Shown: positions 32,098-42,728, numbered from the stretch's first letter. The stretch: 64,000 nt of DNA from Bilabrum cf. latius (GCA_965178125.1 OZ237761.1:124001-188000), one strand, 5' to 3'. Notes: generated by a model from the letters alone, not told the origin. A program made the numbers and translations.

Positions 32098-33234
32098 ATG
32101 GAAAAATGTATTTTAAACCACTTAAAGAAATATTCCTATAGCTATGGTAGAATGAAGTACCTTAGCGCCGATGATTTTATGGCCTTGGTCCGCTCGCAAG
32201 ACGAGCACAACACGATCCGTATCCTGACCCAGCATGTCAAGTACCACTTCTTCGCCTATCAAGAGACCTTGTACGAGCTACACGAGCCCACTATGGTCTA
32301 CAACAAGAGAAAGCTCAACGATACCGCCATTGTGGGAATCTATTCGAGGTACCTGGCGTTGAGCATCAGCAAGTTGAATGCGGAGAGCAAACTGGAGCTT
32401 GCCAACACCAACCAGCGAAAGTTTGATTGTATCAAGAATACGAGCACATTCATCAAGTCTATGCGTGAGCATTTACGTGAGGTGTTGCTAATGAAGACTG
32501 ACTTTGTGGGTTTCGATCAAGACCGCTCGTACATCCATTTTCTCGATGGGTACGTAGATCTTGCGACTGGCAAGTTTGCCCCACGCGAGCTTGGGAAGCA
32601 CTTCGTGATGCATAATACAACGGGCTACAAATATGGCAAGTCGACTGAGAAGGAAATGAAGTTCGTGCTGAATACCTTGAAGAAGATCTATCGCGAGCCG
32701 GAGGTGATGGACTACATGTTGCACTATTTTGGTATGTGCCTGAGTGGTGAGTCAGTCAACAACTGCAGTATTCTCGTCAACATTGGTAAGGGGAGTCGGG
32801 GCAAGACAACGCTATTGAAGATGATTCAGGCAAGCATTGGCAGGTCATACTACCGTGAGTTTGACAGCGATGCCTTCAATGTCTCCAACAGTAAGAAGGA
32901 CAAGATCTACAACGAGCTCAACGACAAGCCGGTCCGCATCATGTCAGTCAACGAGTGCTCCTCGTCCCGACTTGATACTGCTGGGTTGAAGAAGATCGCA
33001 GACGGTGAGCTACAGACAACCAAGCTGTACATGGATGGTCAGTTCGATTTTACCATCCAGGCCAACCTCGTGGTGACTGCCAACCAGATGCTTAACTTCC
33101 AGTCGGACAGCGGGATCAACAGGCGTCTCGTGGGATATGAGTACAAGAACGAGTTCGTGAAGGCAGAGGATAAGGCCAAAGCCAATGGTAAGACTGTGTT
33201 TGTCGAAGACCAGTCACTGAAGGACAATTCATGA
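32098..33234 (+). CDS. SF3 helicase (D5-like), main part
   Basis: 378 aa, ATG to TGA. Walker A 'GKGSRGKTT' at about 32790, Walker B region 'RIMSVNE' at about 32937, sensor motif 'LVVTANQML' at about 33070 and Arg finger region 'GINRRLVGYEY' at about 33115. A D5N-like region precedes it ('FLDGYVDLATGKF'). It would drive replication of the element. The C-terminal domain continues in the +1 frame at 33231, so the gene is frameshifted or uses an ATGA overlap. Confidence 0.8.
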   Translation: MEKCILNHLKKYSYSYGRMKYLSADDFMALVRSQDEHNTIRILTQHVKYHFFAYQETLYELHEPTMVYNKRKLNDTAIVGIYSRYLALSISKLNAESKLELANTNQRKFDCIKNTSTFIKSMREHLREVLLMKTDFVGFDQDRSYIHFLDGYVDLATGKFAPRELGKHFVMHNTTGYKYGKSTEKEMKFVLNTLKKIYREPEVMDYMLHYFGMCLSGESVNNCSILVNIGKGSRGKTTLLKMIQASIGRSYYREFDSDAFNVSNSKKDKIYNELNDKPVRIMSVNECSSSRLDTAGLKKIADGELQTTKLYMDGQFDFTIQANLVVTANQMLNFQSDSGINRRLVGYEYKNEFVKAEDKAKANGKTVFVEDQSLKDNS

Positions 33235-33926
33235 CTGACGAGACCCTCAAACTTGCCGTGTTCAATCTGCTTCTCAAGTACGCGATGAGGTGGTACCAAG
33301 ATGGCAAGGTGTTCAAGTGCCCCACACCAGCCGTTATGAACGATGCGAAGTCGGATATGGTCGAGACTAACGATGTCTTTGGTGACTTCATTGACGAGTG
33401 TCTCGAGCTGACAGGATTGGATTGTGACAGGATCCACAAAGAAGACATGCTTCAGCTGTTCCATGCTCGGTACCCAGACAAGTCCAAGACTGTCAACATC
33501 CGGGTGCTCATGAACAACCTCAAGGACAACAACATCGAATACAATCGGCAAGCACGTGCGAATGGAAGAAAAGGGTCCTTCGTGGGAGTAAAAGCCAAAG
33601 ATATGATGGATGAGGACGGGCCAAATGAGTTGGATGCCCATACTGAGGTACATGGCAAGCTGACGGTGATGCAGATGCGTCTTGAGCTAATGATGAAGCT
33701 GGTCCACTCGCAGGAGAAGATGATTCAAGAACTACAGAGTGAGAACAACCAGCTTCAGAAAAGTATGGTAAAGTCCAATTTCAAGGCTAAGAAGACGGAG
33801 GAGGTGAAGGAGGAGAGCCTGGGGGACTTGATGGCTGAGTTTACAGGCAACGCCATCTTCATTGAGGGCGAGATGGAGGAGGAGAGCGAGGATGAGCTTC
33901 GTGAAGCCATGAATATATTCGAATGA
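33231..33926 (+). CDS. C-terminal region of the SF3 helicase, separate frame
   Basis: It starts at an ATG overlapping the helicase stop (ATGA). The first 100 residues ('TLKLAVFNLLLKYAMRWYQ', 'NDVFGDFIDECLEL') look like the usual C-terminal extension of D5-type helicases. The last 80 residues form a coiled coil ('MQMRLELMMKLVHSQEKMIQ') and an acidic tail. It ends at TGA. Either a disrupted gene or a translationally coupled second ORF. Confidence 0.6.
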   Translation: MTDETLKLAVFNLLLKYAMRWYQDGKVFKCPTPAVMNDAKSDMVETNDVFGDFIDECLELTGLDCDRIHKEDMLQLFHARYPDKSKTVNIRVLMNNLKDNNIEYNRQARANGRKGSFVGVKAKDMMDEDGPNELDAHTEVHGKLTVMQMRLELMMKLVHSQEKMIQELQSENNQLQKSMVKSNFKAKKTEEVKEESLGDLMAEFTGNAIFIEGEMEEESEDELREAMNIFE

Positions 33927-33957
33927 TTTAATACTGTATACTATGCAATAATAAATC

Positions 33958-34402
33958 TTACAGCTGACTTGCCATTCGGCGAACTGTCGTCTCACCAAGC
34001 AACTTGACCAACTCGGCTCGGGGTTTCCATTCAAAGTCGGATCGCTTTGGGTACCCTTTCCACTCCACCAGATACTCGACCCTTCTCCTTCGTGTGCGTT
34101 TGCCACGGAAGCGATATATCTCAAACTCGTCCTCAGCTAGTTCTGGCTTGGTCTGATTGCGAGCGATCAAGAGTTGGTTCTTGGTGAAGGCCACATTCGG
34201 GTAGCTCTCGATGACGTACAATGGGGGCAAGCCAGGAGTCAGCAACACATCGTCAATGACTGCCGGGTCAGACCAACGCAAGTCACCCGTCCTAAATCGC
34301 TCAGTAATGGATGTGTCACCAATGGCTCTTGGTTTGTCGAGCTGGACATGCACAACGGTGCCGACATCCAGTAGGTCACATGAGCTTCCCTTGCATACCG
34401 GT
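33958..34402 (-). pseudogene. Integrase C-terminal part with chromodomain (provirus)
   Basis: An SH3-like region ('WSDPAVIDDVLLTPGLPPLYVIES') is followed by a chromodomain ('YLVEWKGYPKRSDFEW'), ending at TAA. This is the C terminus of a retroviral-type integrase as found in Polintons and Mavirus. The catalytic core is at 40980-41595 on the same strand, separated by inserted DNA. The open frame to the right of 34402 comes from the insert. Confidence 0.7.
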
Positions 34403-34878
34403 GGTCCCGATTTGTTATAATACGATGGCATAATTAATCTCTGTCCAACCTGCCGGTTGGTATTTGCTGAGAAAGACGGCGATGGGGACGGGGTGAGCTG
34501 GCCCGCACCAGCCTCACCCAAGGGCTGCCCGCCTCGGCAGCCCCACACCACCACGTCCCGGTCGTCGTCAGGGAACGTGAGCTCCCTGCCGGCAGGTTTG
34601 ATATCAATCACACATAAAACATGTCAAGCAGGGACCAGTTGGCCGGATCAGCAGGTAGCATCCTGCACCGCAGCCAGTCTGTCCTGCCGTAGACCCTCCA
34701 TGAGCTCACGGGTGGGCGGGCTTTCAACAGAACTCCAGTGCCCAGATCTTTATATCTGTGGCGCTGCGTGTTGCGTCTCAGCCTCCACTCGAGCACTTGC
34801 CTCAAGGGAAGTGCCTCGGGAGCACAAACCAGGACCCGAACGACTCGGAATCAGTCGGGCCTGATCCCAAGTCTTACC
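34403..34878 (-). mobile_element. Short copy (Y) of nested repeat-ended element
   Basis: 476 bp with end blocks identical to those of the 6.1-kb copy next to it. R1 (34403-34551) matches 34880-35028 and R2 (34721-34878) matches 40822-40979. It looks like an internally deleted, non-autonomous derivative. R2 contains TATATAAAG-like DNA (34745-34755, minus strand). Confidence 0.7.
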
Positions 34879-35378
34879 GGGTCCCGATTTGTTATAATAC
34901 GATGGCATAATTAATCTCTGTCCAACCTGCCGGTTGGTATTTGCTGAGAAAGACGGCGATGGGGACGGGGTGAGCTGGCCCGCACCAGCCTCACCCAAGG
35001 GCTGCCCGCCTCGGCAGCCCCACACCACATTGATGCTACTCGGACGGGAGGGGCGCCCGTCCGTTGTCCTCTCGCCATTCTGACTCATTCCTTAGAGCTC
35101 CGCTACTGCCTTCTTGAACGCCACAGCCAGCTTGGGCAAGTGGTCCTTGCTCATGCAGTACACGGCATTCTCCAACGACTTCCAGTCGGCGTGCTTGTAC
35201 ATAACACCCACGGCGGCAACTGTTGCCTGTTCGCCTAGAGTGCGTGCTGAAGGACTCCGTGATCTCGCTCGTGCCCGTGCAGTACGCCTCCATCATCCTC
35301 CTGATGGCTGTCGTCCAGCTTGCTTACCAACGCTTTGTTGTCTTGGCGTCCGAATTCACGAACCGATAGGTCTTGGAG

Positions 35379-35732
35379 TCAGCAGGGTCGTCGCCGCAGC
35401 CGGCTAGTCTACTGCAATGTCCCCCAGATCGTGGTTCGCTGATGCACCTCGTCCAGTCGCTTCAGTGCGGTCTGGCCCATTGGGATGAGCACTGCCTACA
35501 GCGTGTCCCTTACAGCTGTTGTCTTCCAGAGAGAGAACATGGCCATATATGTGCACTTGCCCTTGTACATCATACTCGCGTCATCCATGGTCCGGGACCG
35601 CAGCTCGTTGCCGCGACACGTGCCGCCGATGCCCACTAGTGGAGCCTCGAGGGCAAGGATCTCTTCGGGTTTGCCCGCCTTGGGCCCGCCGTCTGTGACC
35701 ATTGCGGTGCTCCATCTAGATGATGGGAGCAC
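35379..35732 (-). CDS. ORF in nested element X
   Basis: 118 codons to TGA with TAG near 35496 and 35406 read as Gln. The sequence looks like real protein ('GIGGTCRGNELRSRTMDD', 'YMAMFSLWKTTAVRDTL'). No family recognised. A second TAG-only frame (35851-35036) overlaps it, so the coding frame is not certain. Confidence 0.35.
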
Positions 35733-36244
35733 GCTTCTTCCGGTTGCCCACGTCGTGCAGCCTCTTGTCCCTGCCTACCATCACCGTGTTGGTCGTTCCG
35801 GATGTGTCGGGGGATGGAGATGCAGCCCGTCACGTCGATATATCTCGACACGTGGAGAAGGTTGACCTGAGCGTGGAGCCCTGGAGATTGCCGCGCTCCA
35901 TGCGCAGCACCATATGGGCAGGGATCCGGTCAAGATTCTTGATCGCCTCCGCAATCGTGGTGCCGTTGGGGCCGAAGTCTATCAACAGTCTACCTACTGG
36001 ACGACGCGAAGCCACTCGCGCCGGCTCGCCAGGCTGACATCAACCGCACTGCAGCGTATGGCAGGCGCACCCAAGCGCCATCGAGACCAAGCAAGCCCAA
36101 CTCTGTGGCAGCCGACGCGAAGCAGCCCACCCCGGCTCGCCTGGCTGACTTTGACAGCAAGGCGGCCACTGGCAGGCGCGCACATGCGCCATCAAGCCCC
36201 AGCAAGAGCAAGTATACCCATAATGCACTCTGATCCCTCCAGCC

Positions 36245-37410
36245 TCAGAGTCTGCACCACGATGTGCTCTGCTCTCACCAGCCTCATAGTCTGCACCACG
36301 ATGTGCTCGGCTCTCACCAGCCGCAGAGTCTGCACCACGATGTGCTCTGCTCTCACCAGCCGCCGGGCCTGCACCACGATGTGCTCTGCTCACAGCAGCC
36401 GCAGAGTCTGCACCACGATGTGCTCTGCTCACACCAGCCGCTGAGTCTGCACCACGATGTGCTCTGCTCTCACCAGCCGCCGGGCCTGCACCACGATGTG
36501 CTCTGCTCACCTTAGCCGCAGAGTCTCCTCGTCGTCATCACCATCAGATACCTCTGCCCGTTTCCCACCGGCGAGCCCTCGTTGAATAGAGCCTACGGCG
36601 TCAACCCTAGTCGCCTCGGCAGAGCTGCCCTATAAGAGGGCAAGACGCACATCCGGAGCGGGAGGAGAGGCAGCTGGCATCTACAGCGAGGCGCGCTGCT
36701 CACAGCAGCCGCCGAGCCTGCACTACGAAATGCTCTGCTCACACCAGCCGCTGAGTCTGCACCACGATGTGCTCTGCTCACACCAGCCGCTGAGTCCGCA
36801 CCACGATGTGCTCTGCTCACAGCAGCCGCAGAGTCTGCACCACGATGTGCTCTGCTCTCACCAGCCTCATAGTCTGCACCACGATGTGCTCTGCTCACAC
36901 CAGCCGCTGAGTCTGCACTACGATGTGCTCTGCTCACAGCAGCCGCAGAGTCTGCACCACGATGTGCTCTGCTCTCACCAGCCTCATAGTCTGCACCACG
37001 ATGTGCTCTGCTCTCACCAGCCGCCGGGCCTGCACCACGATATGCTCTGCTCACCTTAGCCGCAGAGTCTCCTCGTCGTCATCCCCATCAGATACCTCTG
37101 CCTGCTTCCCACCGGCGAGCCCTCGTTGAATAGAGCCTACGGCGTCAACCCTAGTCGCCTCGGCAGAGCTGCCCTAAAGAGGGCAAGACGCACATCCGGA
37201 GCGGGAGGAGAGGCAGCTGGCATCTACAGCGAGGCGCGCTGCTCACAGCAGCCGCCGAGCCTGCACTACGATGTGCTCGGCTCTCACCAGCCGCAGAGTC
37301 TGCACCCCGATGTGCGCTTCTCTCACTAGCCGCCGGGCCTGCACCACGATGTGCTCGGCTCTCACTAGCCGCTGAGTCTGCACCACGATGTGCTCGGCAC
37401 TCACCAGCCG
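36245..37410. repeat. 39-bp coding-length minisatellite in element X
   Basis: Units of 39 bp (AGTCTGCACCACGATGTGCT...) occur in three runs: about 36245-36512, 36717-37058 and 37255-37410. 39 is divisible by 3, so every frame gives a 13-residue repeat (for example 'AEHIVVQTLRLVR' on the minus strand). The runs are separated by two copies of a roughly 190-bp spacer (about 36515 and 37060). Confidence 0.85.
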
Positions 37411-40100
37411 CAGAGTCTGCTGCCCCCTCGTCGTCATCCCCATCAGATACCTCTGCCTGTTTCCCACCGGGGAGCCCTCGTCGAATAGAGCCTACGGCGT
37501 CAACCCCCGAGGCCTCGGCAGATCTGCCCTATAAGAGGGCAGACGCACACCCGGGGCTGAAGGAGAGGCAGCCAATAGGTCTCCCGAGAGTTGATCGGTT
37601 GTACGCAAAGCAGAGCTGGGCGGGGCTCGTAAGTGCCGCACAGCCACCCCAGCGTGGGACCCGCTCGACGGTAGGAGTGTGGGTCCAAGCCCATCTTTCC
37701 CCCTACTGTCGGCTATATCCCTTCTAGGAACGGAGCTGGAAGACGATGACGAAGAAGCATTACCTGAGGCCCCGCCCCGGCCAAGTACTTGTGTCGCGGC
37801 GATGCGGCTGGCCCCACGTCTGGCAGCCAGCGTCGCCTTGGCACGTTCAGCAGCGGAATCTGGCTCACGGGTGTAGGTCACGCTCTCCTGCTTGATCCAG
37901 CTACAACCTCAGCGCTCAACGGTATAACACTGCTGCTACGGAGGCCTCGAGCGCGGCGGCCACCAGCCCCGTCGTGAGTGTGGCCTCCTCTATCACTCCG
38001 GTTTGCGCGTCCTCCAGCTTTACTGCGTGTGCCCGACACGTCAGGCCCGCCGGGCGCCCGCACTCCGTGGGTACCCTAGACAGTCTATGGCAGGCGCACA
38101 CTGGCGTTCTGAAGACCAATCAAGCCCAAGTCGATCTACTAGATGACGCAAAGCGACCCGCCAAGGGCTCGCCAGGCTGACATCCACAGCACGGCGGTCC
38201 GCAGCAGGCGCACGCTGGTGCCATCAAGACCACGTCCTCCCAAGTAAACCCAAGATGGCGCTGCACTCACCAGCCGCAGAGTCTACACCACGATGTGCTC
38301 GGCTCTCACCAGCCGCAGAGTCTGCTGCCCCCTCGTCGTCATCCCCATCAGATACCTCTGCCTGTTTCCCACCGGCGAGCCCTCGTTGAATAGAGCCTAC
38401 GGCGTCAACCCCCGAGGCCCCGGCAGATCTGCCCTATAAGAGGGCAGACGCACATCCGGGGCTGAAGGAGAGGCAGCCAATAGGTCTCCCGAGAGTTGAT
38501 CGGTTGTACGCAAAGCAGAGCTGGGCGGGGCCCGTAAGTGCCGCACAGCCACCCCAGCGTGGGACCCGCTCGACGGTAGGAGTGTGGGTCCAGGCCCATC
38601 TTTCCCCCTACTGTCGGCTATATCCCTTCTAGGAACGGAGCTGGAAGACGATGACGAAGAAGCACTACCTGAGGCCCCGCCCCGGCCAAGTACTTGTGTC
38701 GCGGCGATACGGCTGGCCCCACCTCCGGCAGCCAGCGTCGCCTTGGCACGTTCAGCAGCGGAATCTGGCTCACGGGTGTAGGTCATGCTCTCCTGCTTGA
38801 TCCAGCTACAACCTCAGCGCCCGAGGGTACCCCACTGCTGCCGCTACCGGAGTAGTGGCGCCGGCGACGTCGGAGCACTCTCCCCGCCCACGTCGGCGTC
38901 CCTCCTGAACCGGGCGCTGCTGCCGCCGCTTTCGTTTTTGCGCTATGGAGGATTTCCCCGCTGCGGAAAGCTCGAGGACGGCGGCCACTACATCATTTGC
39001 GAGTATGGCCTCCTCCATCACCACGGTCTGCACGTCCTGCAGCTTGACTGCGCCTTGAGCCCGACACGTCAGGCCCGCCGAGCACCTGCACTCCGTGGGT
39101 GCCCTTCCCACCGGCTCGCCAAGCTGCCCTCCACAGCAAGACAGTCTATGGCAGGCGCACACTGGCGTTCTGAAGACCAATCAAGCCCAAGTCGATCTAC
39201 TAGATGACGCAAAGCGACCCGCCAAGGGCTCGCCAGGCTGACATCCACAGCACGGCGGTCCGCAGCAGGCGCACGCTGGTGCCATCAAGACCACGCCATC
39301 CCAAGTAAACCCAAGATGGCGCTGCACTCACCAGCCGCAGAGTCTACACCACGATGTGCTCGGCTCTCACCAGCCGCAGAGTCTGCTGCCCCCTCGTCGT
39401 CATCCCCATCAGATACCTCTGCCTGTTTCCCACCGGCGAGCCCTCGTTGAATAGAGCCTACGGCGTCAACCCCCGAGGCCCCGGCAGATCTGCCCTATAA
39501 GAGGGCAGACGCACATCCGGGGCTGAAGGAGAGGCAGCCAATAGGTCTCCCGAGAGTTGATCGGTTGTACGCAAAGCAGAGCTGGGCGGGGCCCGTAAGT
39601 GCCGCACAGCCACCCCAGCGTGGGACCCGCTCGACGGTAGGAGTGTGAGTCCAGGCCCATCTTTCCCCCTACTGTCGGCTATATCCCTTCTAGGAACGGA
39701 GCTGGAAGACGATGACGAAGAAGCACTACCTGAGGCCCCGCCCCGGCCAAGTACTTGTGTCGCGGCGATGCGGCTGGCCCCACGTCTGGCAGCCAGCGTC
39801 GCCTTGGGACGTTCAGCAGCGGAATCTGGCGCACGGGTGTAGGTCACGCTCTCCTGCTTGATCCAGCTACAACCTCAGCGCCCGAGGGTACCCCACTGCT
39901 GCCGCTACCGGAGTAGTGGCGCGGCGACGTCGGAGCACTCTCCTTGCGCCACTTCCTGCACCGGGCGCCGCTGCCTCCGCCTTCTCCTGCGCGATTGAGA
40001 AGTTCCACGATGCGGAGAGCTCGAGGCTGGCAGCCACCAGATACTTCACGAGCTGGGCCTCCTCCAGCACTACGGTTTGATGTCCTCCAGCTCTACGGCG
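37060..40100. repeat. Triplicated segment of about 1 kb in element X
   Basis: The same block recurs at about 37492, 38397 and 39458 (offsets 905 and 1061). Each encodes, on the minus strand, an ORF with 'AERAKATLAA', a Ser run and 'RRDIADSRGKDG'. The copies differ by substitutions and by an indel of about 150 bp. Between blocks lies a repeated domain ('KLEDAQTGVIEEA' / 'KLQDVQTVVMEEA'). Confidence 0.8.
37500..38786 (-). CDS. Repeat-rich ORF of element X, unit 2 into unit 1
   Basis: A TAG-only open frame of 429 codons ends at TGA (37500). It contains the 'MTYTREPDSAAERAK' segment, a Ser run and one AEHIVV-type repeat. Several TAG codons are read as Gln. The neighbouring unit has a similar TAG-only frame, 39847-38993 (285 codons to TGA). 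Codons shift frame between units, so which parts are translated is uncertain. Confidence 0.3.
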
Positions 40101-40132
40101 TCCGTGCTCGACACGTCAGGCCCGCCGGGCGC

Positions 40133-40438
40133 CTACTCCGTGGGTGCCGTTCGCCTCGGCCACCCGGTGGCTGCCGCCGTATCCACTGCCCCAGTTATTG
40201 CCGCGTTCTGCAGGCTGATGAGGTGCCGCATCGCCGTCATCTGGAGGAGGTCGCACGCTAGCTGCGCACCTGTTGGCGTGCCGTCGAGCATGGTCCACCG
40301 GAACACCCGCACCATCAGTGGCGACTCGTCGCCTTCGGCGGACCGCCCTAGCTTAGGGAAAGAGTCGACCATGGCTGCTACCGCCTGTGGCCGTGGTTTC
40401 GAGCTCATTTCTGTGAAGAGAACTAGAGTGGGAGCCAT
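40133..40438 (-). CDS. Proximal ORF of element X
   Basis: 102 codons from the first frame position to TAG; the frame continues through TAG towards 'PGGPDVSSTDAVELEDI' and is then lost. 'MSSKPRPQAVAAMVDSFPKLG' and 'DGTPTGAQLACDLLQMT' look protein-like. It is the first ORF downstream of the R2 end block, which holds a TATA-like motif. No family recognised. Confidence 0.35.
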   Translation of the reverse strand: MAPTLVLFTEMSSKPRPQAVAAMVDSFPKLGRSAEGDESPLMVRVFRWTMLDGTPTGAQLACDLLQMTAMRHLISLQNAAITGAVDTAAATGWPRRTAPTE

Positions 40439-40979
40439 GCTGACGAGAAAATGATCTCGCCGGCGTTGCTGTGCCTGGTCCGCGGTCTCGCATGACTTAT
40501 ACGCGCATTCCGGTTCCGCTAGTGCTTCCTTGCATCCACAAAAGGTAAGCTTGGCTGCGGCTGCGGCTCCCAGGCCGTCACGGATGCGGCACGAGCCGGG
40601 TCAAAATTTTGCGGTTAACTTCAGATACCCCGGGAACTCGCTACCGGCCGCACTTTGTACGCCCTCCAATAGTTCGTTAATAGTTCAAACCAACATTCGC
40701 ACTAAGAGTGATACGCTAAGCAGGCGAGTACGCATGGCGTTGAGTTGCAGCGTGAGTGTTGGCATTTCGGACCCGTCGGTGGCCAACAGTCGGTAAATTC
40801 CAGAGAATTCGTGGGCACCACCTTTCAACAGAACTCCAGTGCCCAGATCTTTATATCTGTGGCGCTGCGTGTTGCGTCTCAGCCTCCACTCGAGCACTTG
40901 CCTCAAGGGAAGTGCCTCGGGAGCACAAACCAGGACCCGAACGACTCGGAATCAGTCGGGCCTGATCCCAAGTCTTACC

Positions 40980-41595
40980 TGCATCAAGAGATACTTCGTT
41001 CGGCTTCCTCTTGAATTTTGCATTCATAAATCTACGCAGTCGTGGTAAGTGCTTGACCCATTCCGTGTGTCGCTTCCCCGTCTCGATTTCTTCGAGAACC
41101 ATACGAAAGTTTAGAGCCTTGCCGATGAACTGATTCCATTTCTCCACGATGGCTTGCTGTCTATTAACTATGTCTTGCTGTCTGTGCTGTTCTGACTCCC
41201 CTGTTGTGCTCCTTGACGTACTGTTTGAAATCGTCTTTGAATTCTGATCCGTCATCAACTTGAAACATGAAGGGAAGACTGAGATGTTGCCGGGAGTAGA
41301 TCTTCTTGAGTGCATCCACGATAGTTGACGACTTCTTGTCGGCTACCGGTTCAAAATCTGATGATCTGGTGGCAACATCAACAGCTACAAGCAGATATTT
41401 GTATTTGCCATCATGGGGAAGGAAAAGGAGATCAAGCTGGTGGATACCATCCTGGTTTGAACTGTGATGTGACGGCATATTGAAGCCTTTGTCACGTGTT
41501 GGCTCTCGTGTCATCAAGTGAGTAAAATGTTCAAGACTGGTCTGGCCTTCTTTCTGGCCAATGTTGAAGAATGCGCTATCACTTTGCTTAGCCAT
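40980..41595 (-). pseudogene. Integrase catalytic core (provirus), split and frameshifted
   Basis: An rve-type fold with 'HQLDLLFLPHDGKYKYLLVAVDVATR' (first Asp, about 41430), 'FQVDDGSEF' (second Asp, about 41260) and 'AIVEKWNQFIGK' (Glu, about 41135): the DDE triad of retroviral-like integrases. A frameshift near 41180-41230 separates the second Asp from the Glu. The chromodomain end lies 6.6 kb away at 33958-34402 because element X/Y is inserted after 'KPNEVSLDA'. Confidence 0.75.
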
Positions 41596-41616
41596 TATAC
41601 TATTGTTTCATGTTTT

Positions 41617-41948
41617 TCATACCAAGTTCAAGTACAGTTTGGCGAAATACCTGGTTCGTTCGAAGTTAGCGACAATGTCCTTTGACATCACACTCCATAA
41701 CACATTGGCATCCCAGAAGGTTGAATGGTATGGATCGTTAAGCTCGTCGGACTTGAAGCTAGCAAACTCTCTGTATCGTGTTCTTTCTCGGTTTCCTTTG
41801 ACTGCCATGTACTCAGGATCGTATCTATCGCGGTTTCCGATGACACTATGTTGCCATTGACTGAAACAACGTAGAGGTAGTCGCCATCTGTAAACCTTAT
41901 CAGATCTCCAACCTCGTTTGGTCCTTCTGATATACTTTGTGTTTCCAT
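41617..41948 (-). pseudogene. Small provirus gene, frameshifted
   Basis: From the ATG at 41948 the frame reads 'SEGPNEVGDLIRFTDGDYLY' and continues sensibly, after a shift near 41800, as 'REFASFKSDELNDPYHS' to TGA at 41617. Function unknown. It is divergent from the 41960 gene with only 11 bp between start codons, which contain TATATAATAAG. Confidence 0.45.
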
Positions 41949-41959
41949 TATATAATAAG

Positions 41960-42304
41960 ATGGCAGAATCAAATGAATTCTCAGCGGTTCAGCAGATGAT
42001 GAGTCAACTGAAGGATGAGGCAAGTGCAGACGGCAAGGAAATCGTCAAACTAGCGCATGAATTCATCAAGGAGGTTGAAGATGGGAGGACAGACCCACTT
42101 GTAGCTACCCCTACTCATAAGGTGGGTGGTTGCTTCAAGGCCCTTGATAGTCGCATGCAGTTGTTCAGAGAGATGCGGAACTTTGCACAGACTTCACTTG
42201 CGGAGTTCGATGAGCACGCCAAAACCACACAGGAGCTCGTTGATAAGCTGTATAAGATGGCTGAGAGCAAAGAGAGATCTGATGACGTTGTTGCGGTGGA
42301 CTGA
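41960..42304 (+). CDS. Small helical provirus protein
   Basis: 114 aa, ATG to TGA. Mostly predicted helix with heptad-like spacing ('FAQTSLAEFDEHAKTTQELV'). No cysteine pair or catalytic motif. Unknown function. Confidence 0.55.
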   Translation: MAESNEFSAVQQMMSQLKDEASADGKEIVKLAHEFIKEVEDGRTDPLVATPTHKVGGCFKALDSRMQLFREMRNFAQTSLAEFDEHAKTTQELVDKLYKMAESKERSDDVVAVD

Positions 42305-42344
42305 ATTTAAATGTTACATGAGATGTAGCATGTAAATAAAATGT

Positions 42345-42728
42345 TCACCGTTCCCATAGAACCGTTAGGACGTATGTCCCATTCCTTTTCTTCTTTATTT
42401 TGAATCCTTTCAACAACATATTCTCACCCGGATGAATTGCTCCATACACTCTTTCGTATCGTTGATAGAGTAAGTAGGCGAAAGACATTAGTGATAGCAT
42501 TGTTGAGTCGGATACATCCATAGCTACCTTTTCTTGAGTTGGACCCTTGAATACCATTCTTATCCTTGCACCTTCCGGCAACATATGCTTCAGAACCTTG
42601 GTATTTTCTTTGTCGGAAAGAACTTTTCCGATGTCAAGAACCGTATCCATACGCGGGACATCTTCGGTTCGATCGTAGATGATGCCGGTATACTCATAGA
42701 ATAGTTTATTGATGCGTTTCTCTGCCAT
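42345..42728 (-). CDS. Provirus protein of unknown function
   Basis: 127 aa from ATG 42728 to TGA, no TAG. Begins 'MAEKRINKLFYEYTGIIYDR' and ends 'NGTYVLTVLWER'. No domain recognised. It is the outermost gene on the right side of the element. Confidence 0.55.
   Translation of the reverse strand: MAEKRINKLFYEYTGIIYDRTEDVPRMDTVLDIGKVLSDKENTKVLKHMLPEGARIRMVFKGPTQEKVAMDVSDSTMLSLMSFAYLLYQRYERVYGAIHPGENMLLKGFKIKKKRNGTYVLTVLWER

Larger units (their letters stand above)
34880..40979 (-). mobile_element. Nested 6.1-kb element (X) inserted in the provirus integrase
   Basis: Bounded by R1 (34880-35028) and R2 (40822-40979), the same end blocks as the short copy Y, with one base between X and Y. GGTA (or its complement) occurs at each of the three junctions. 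On the minus strand it begins GGTAAGACTTGG and ends CGGGACC. Inside are TAG-containing open frames, 13-residue tandem repeats and triplicated roughly 1-kb segments. No transposase, RT or integrase that I can recognise. It uses TAG as sense, unlike the provirus around it. Confidence 0.6.

Noticed and set aside
34403-40979. Element X/Y as an LTR retrotransposon
   Set aside because: The end blocks R1 and R2 differ from each other, so they are not long terminal repeats, and no RT, protease or integrase is present inside.
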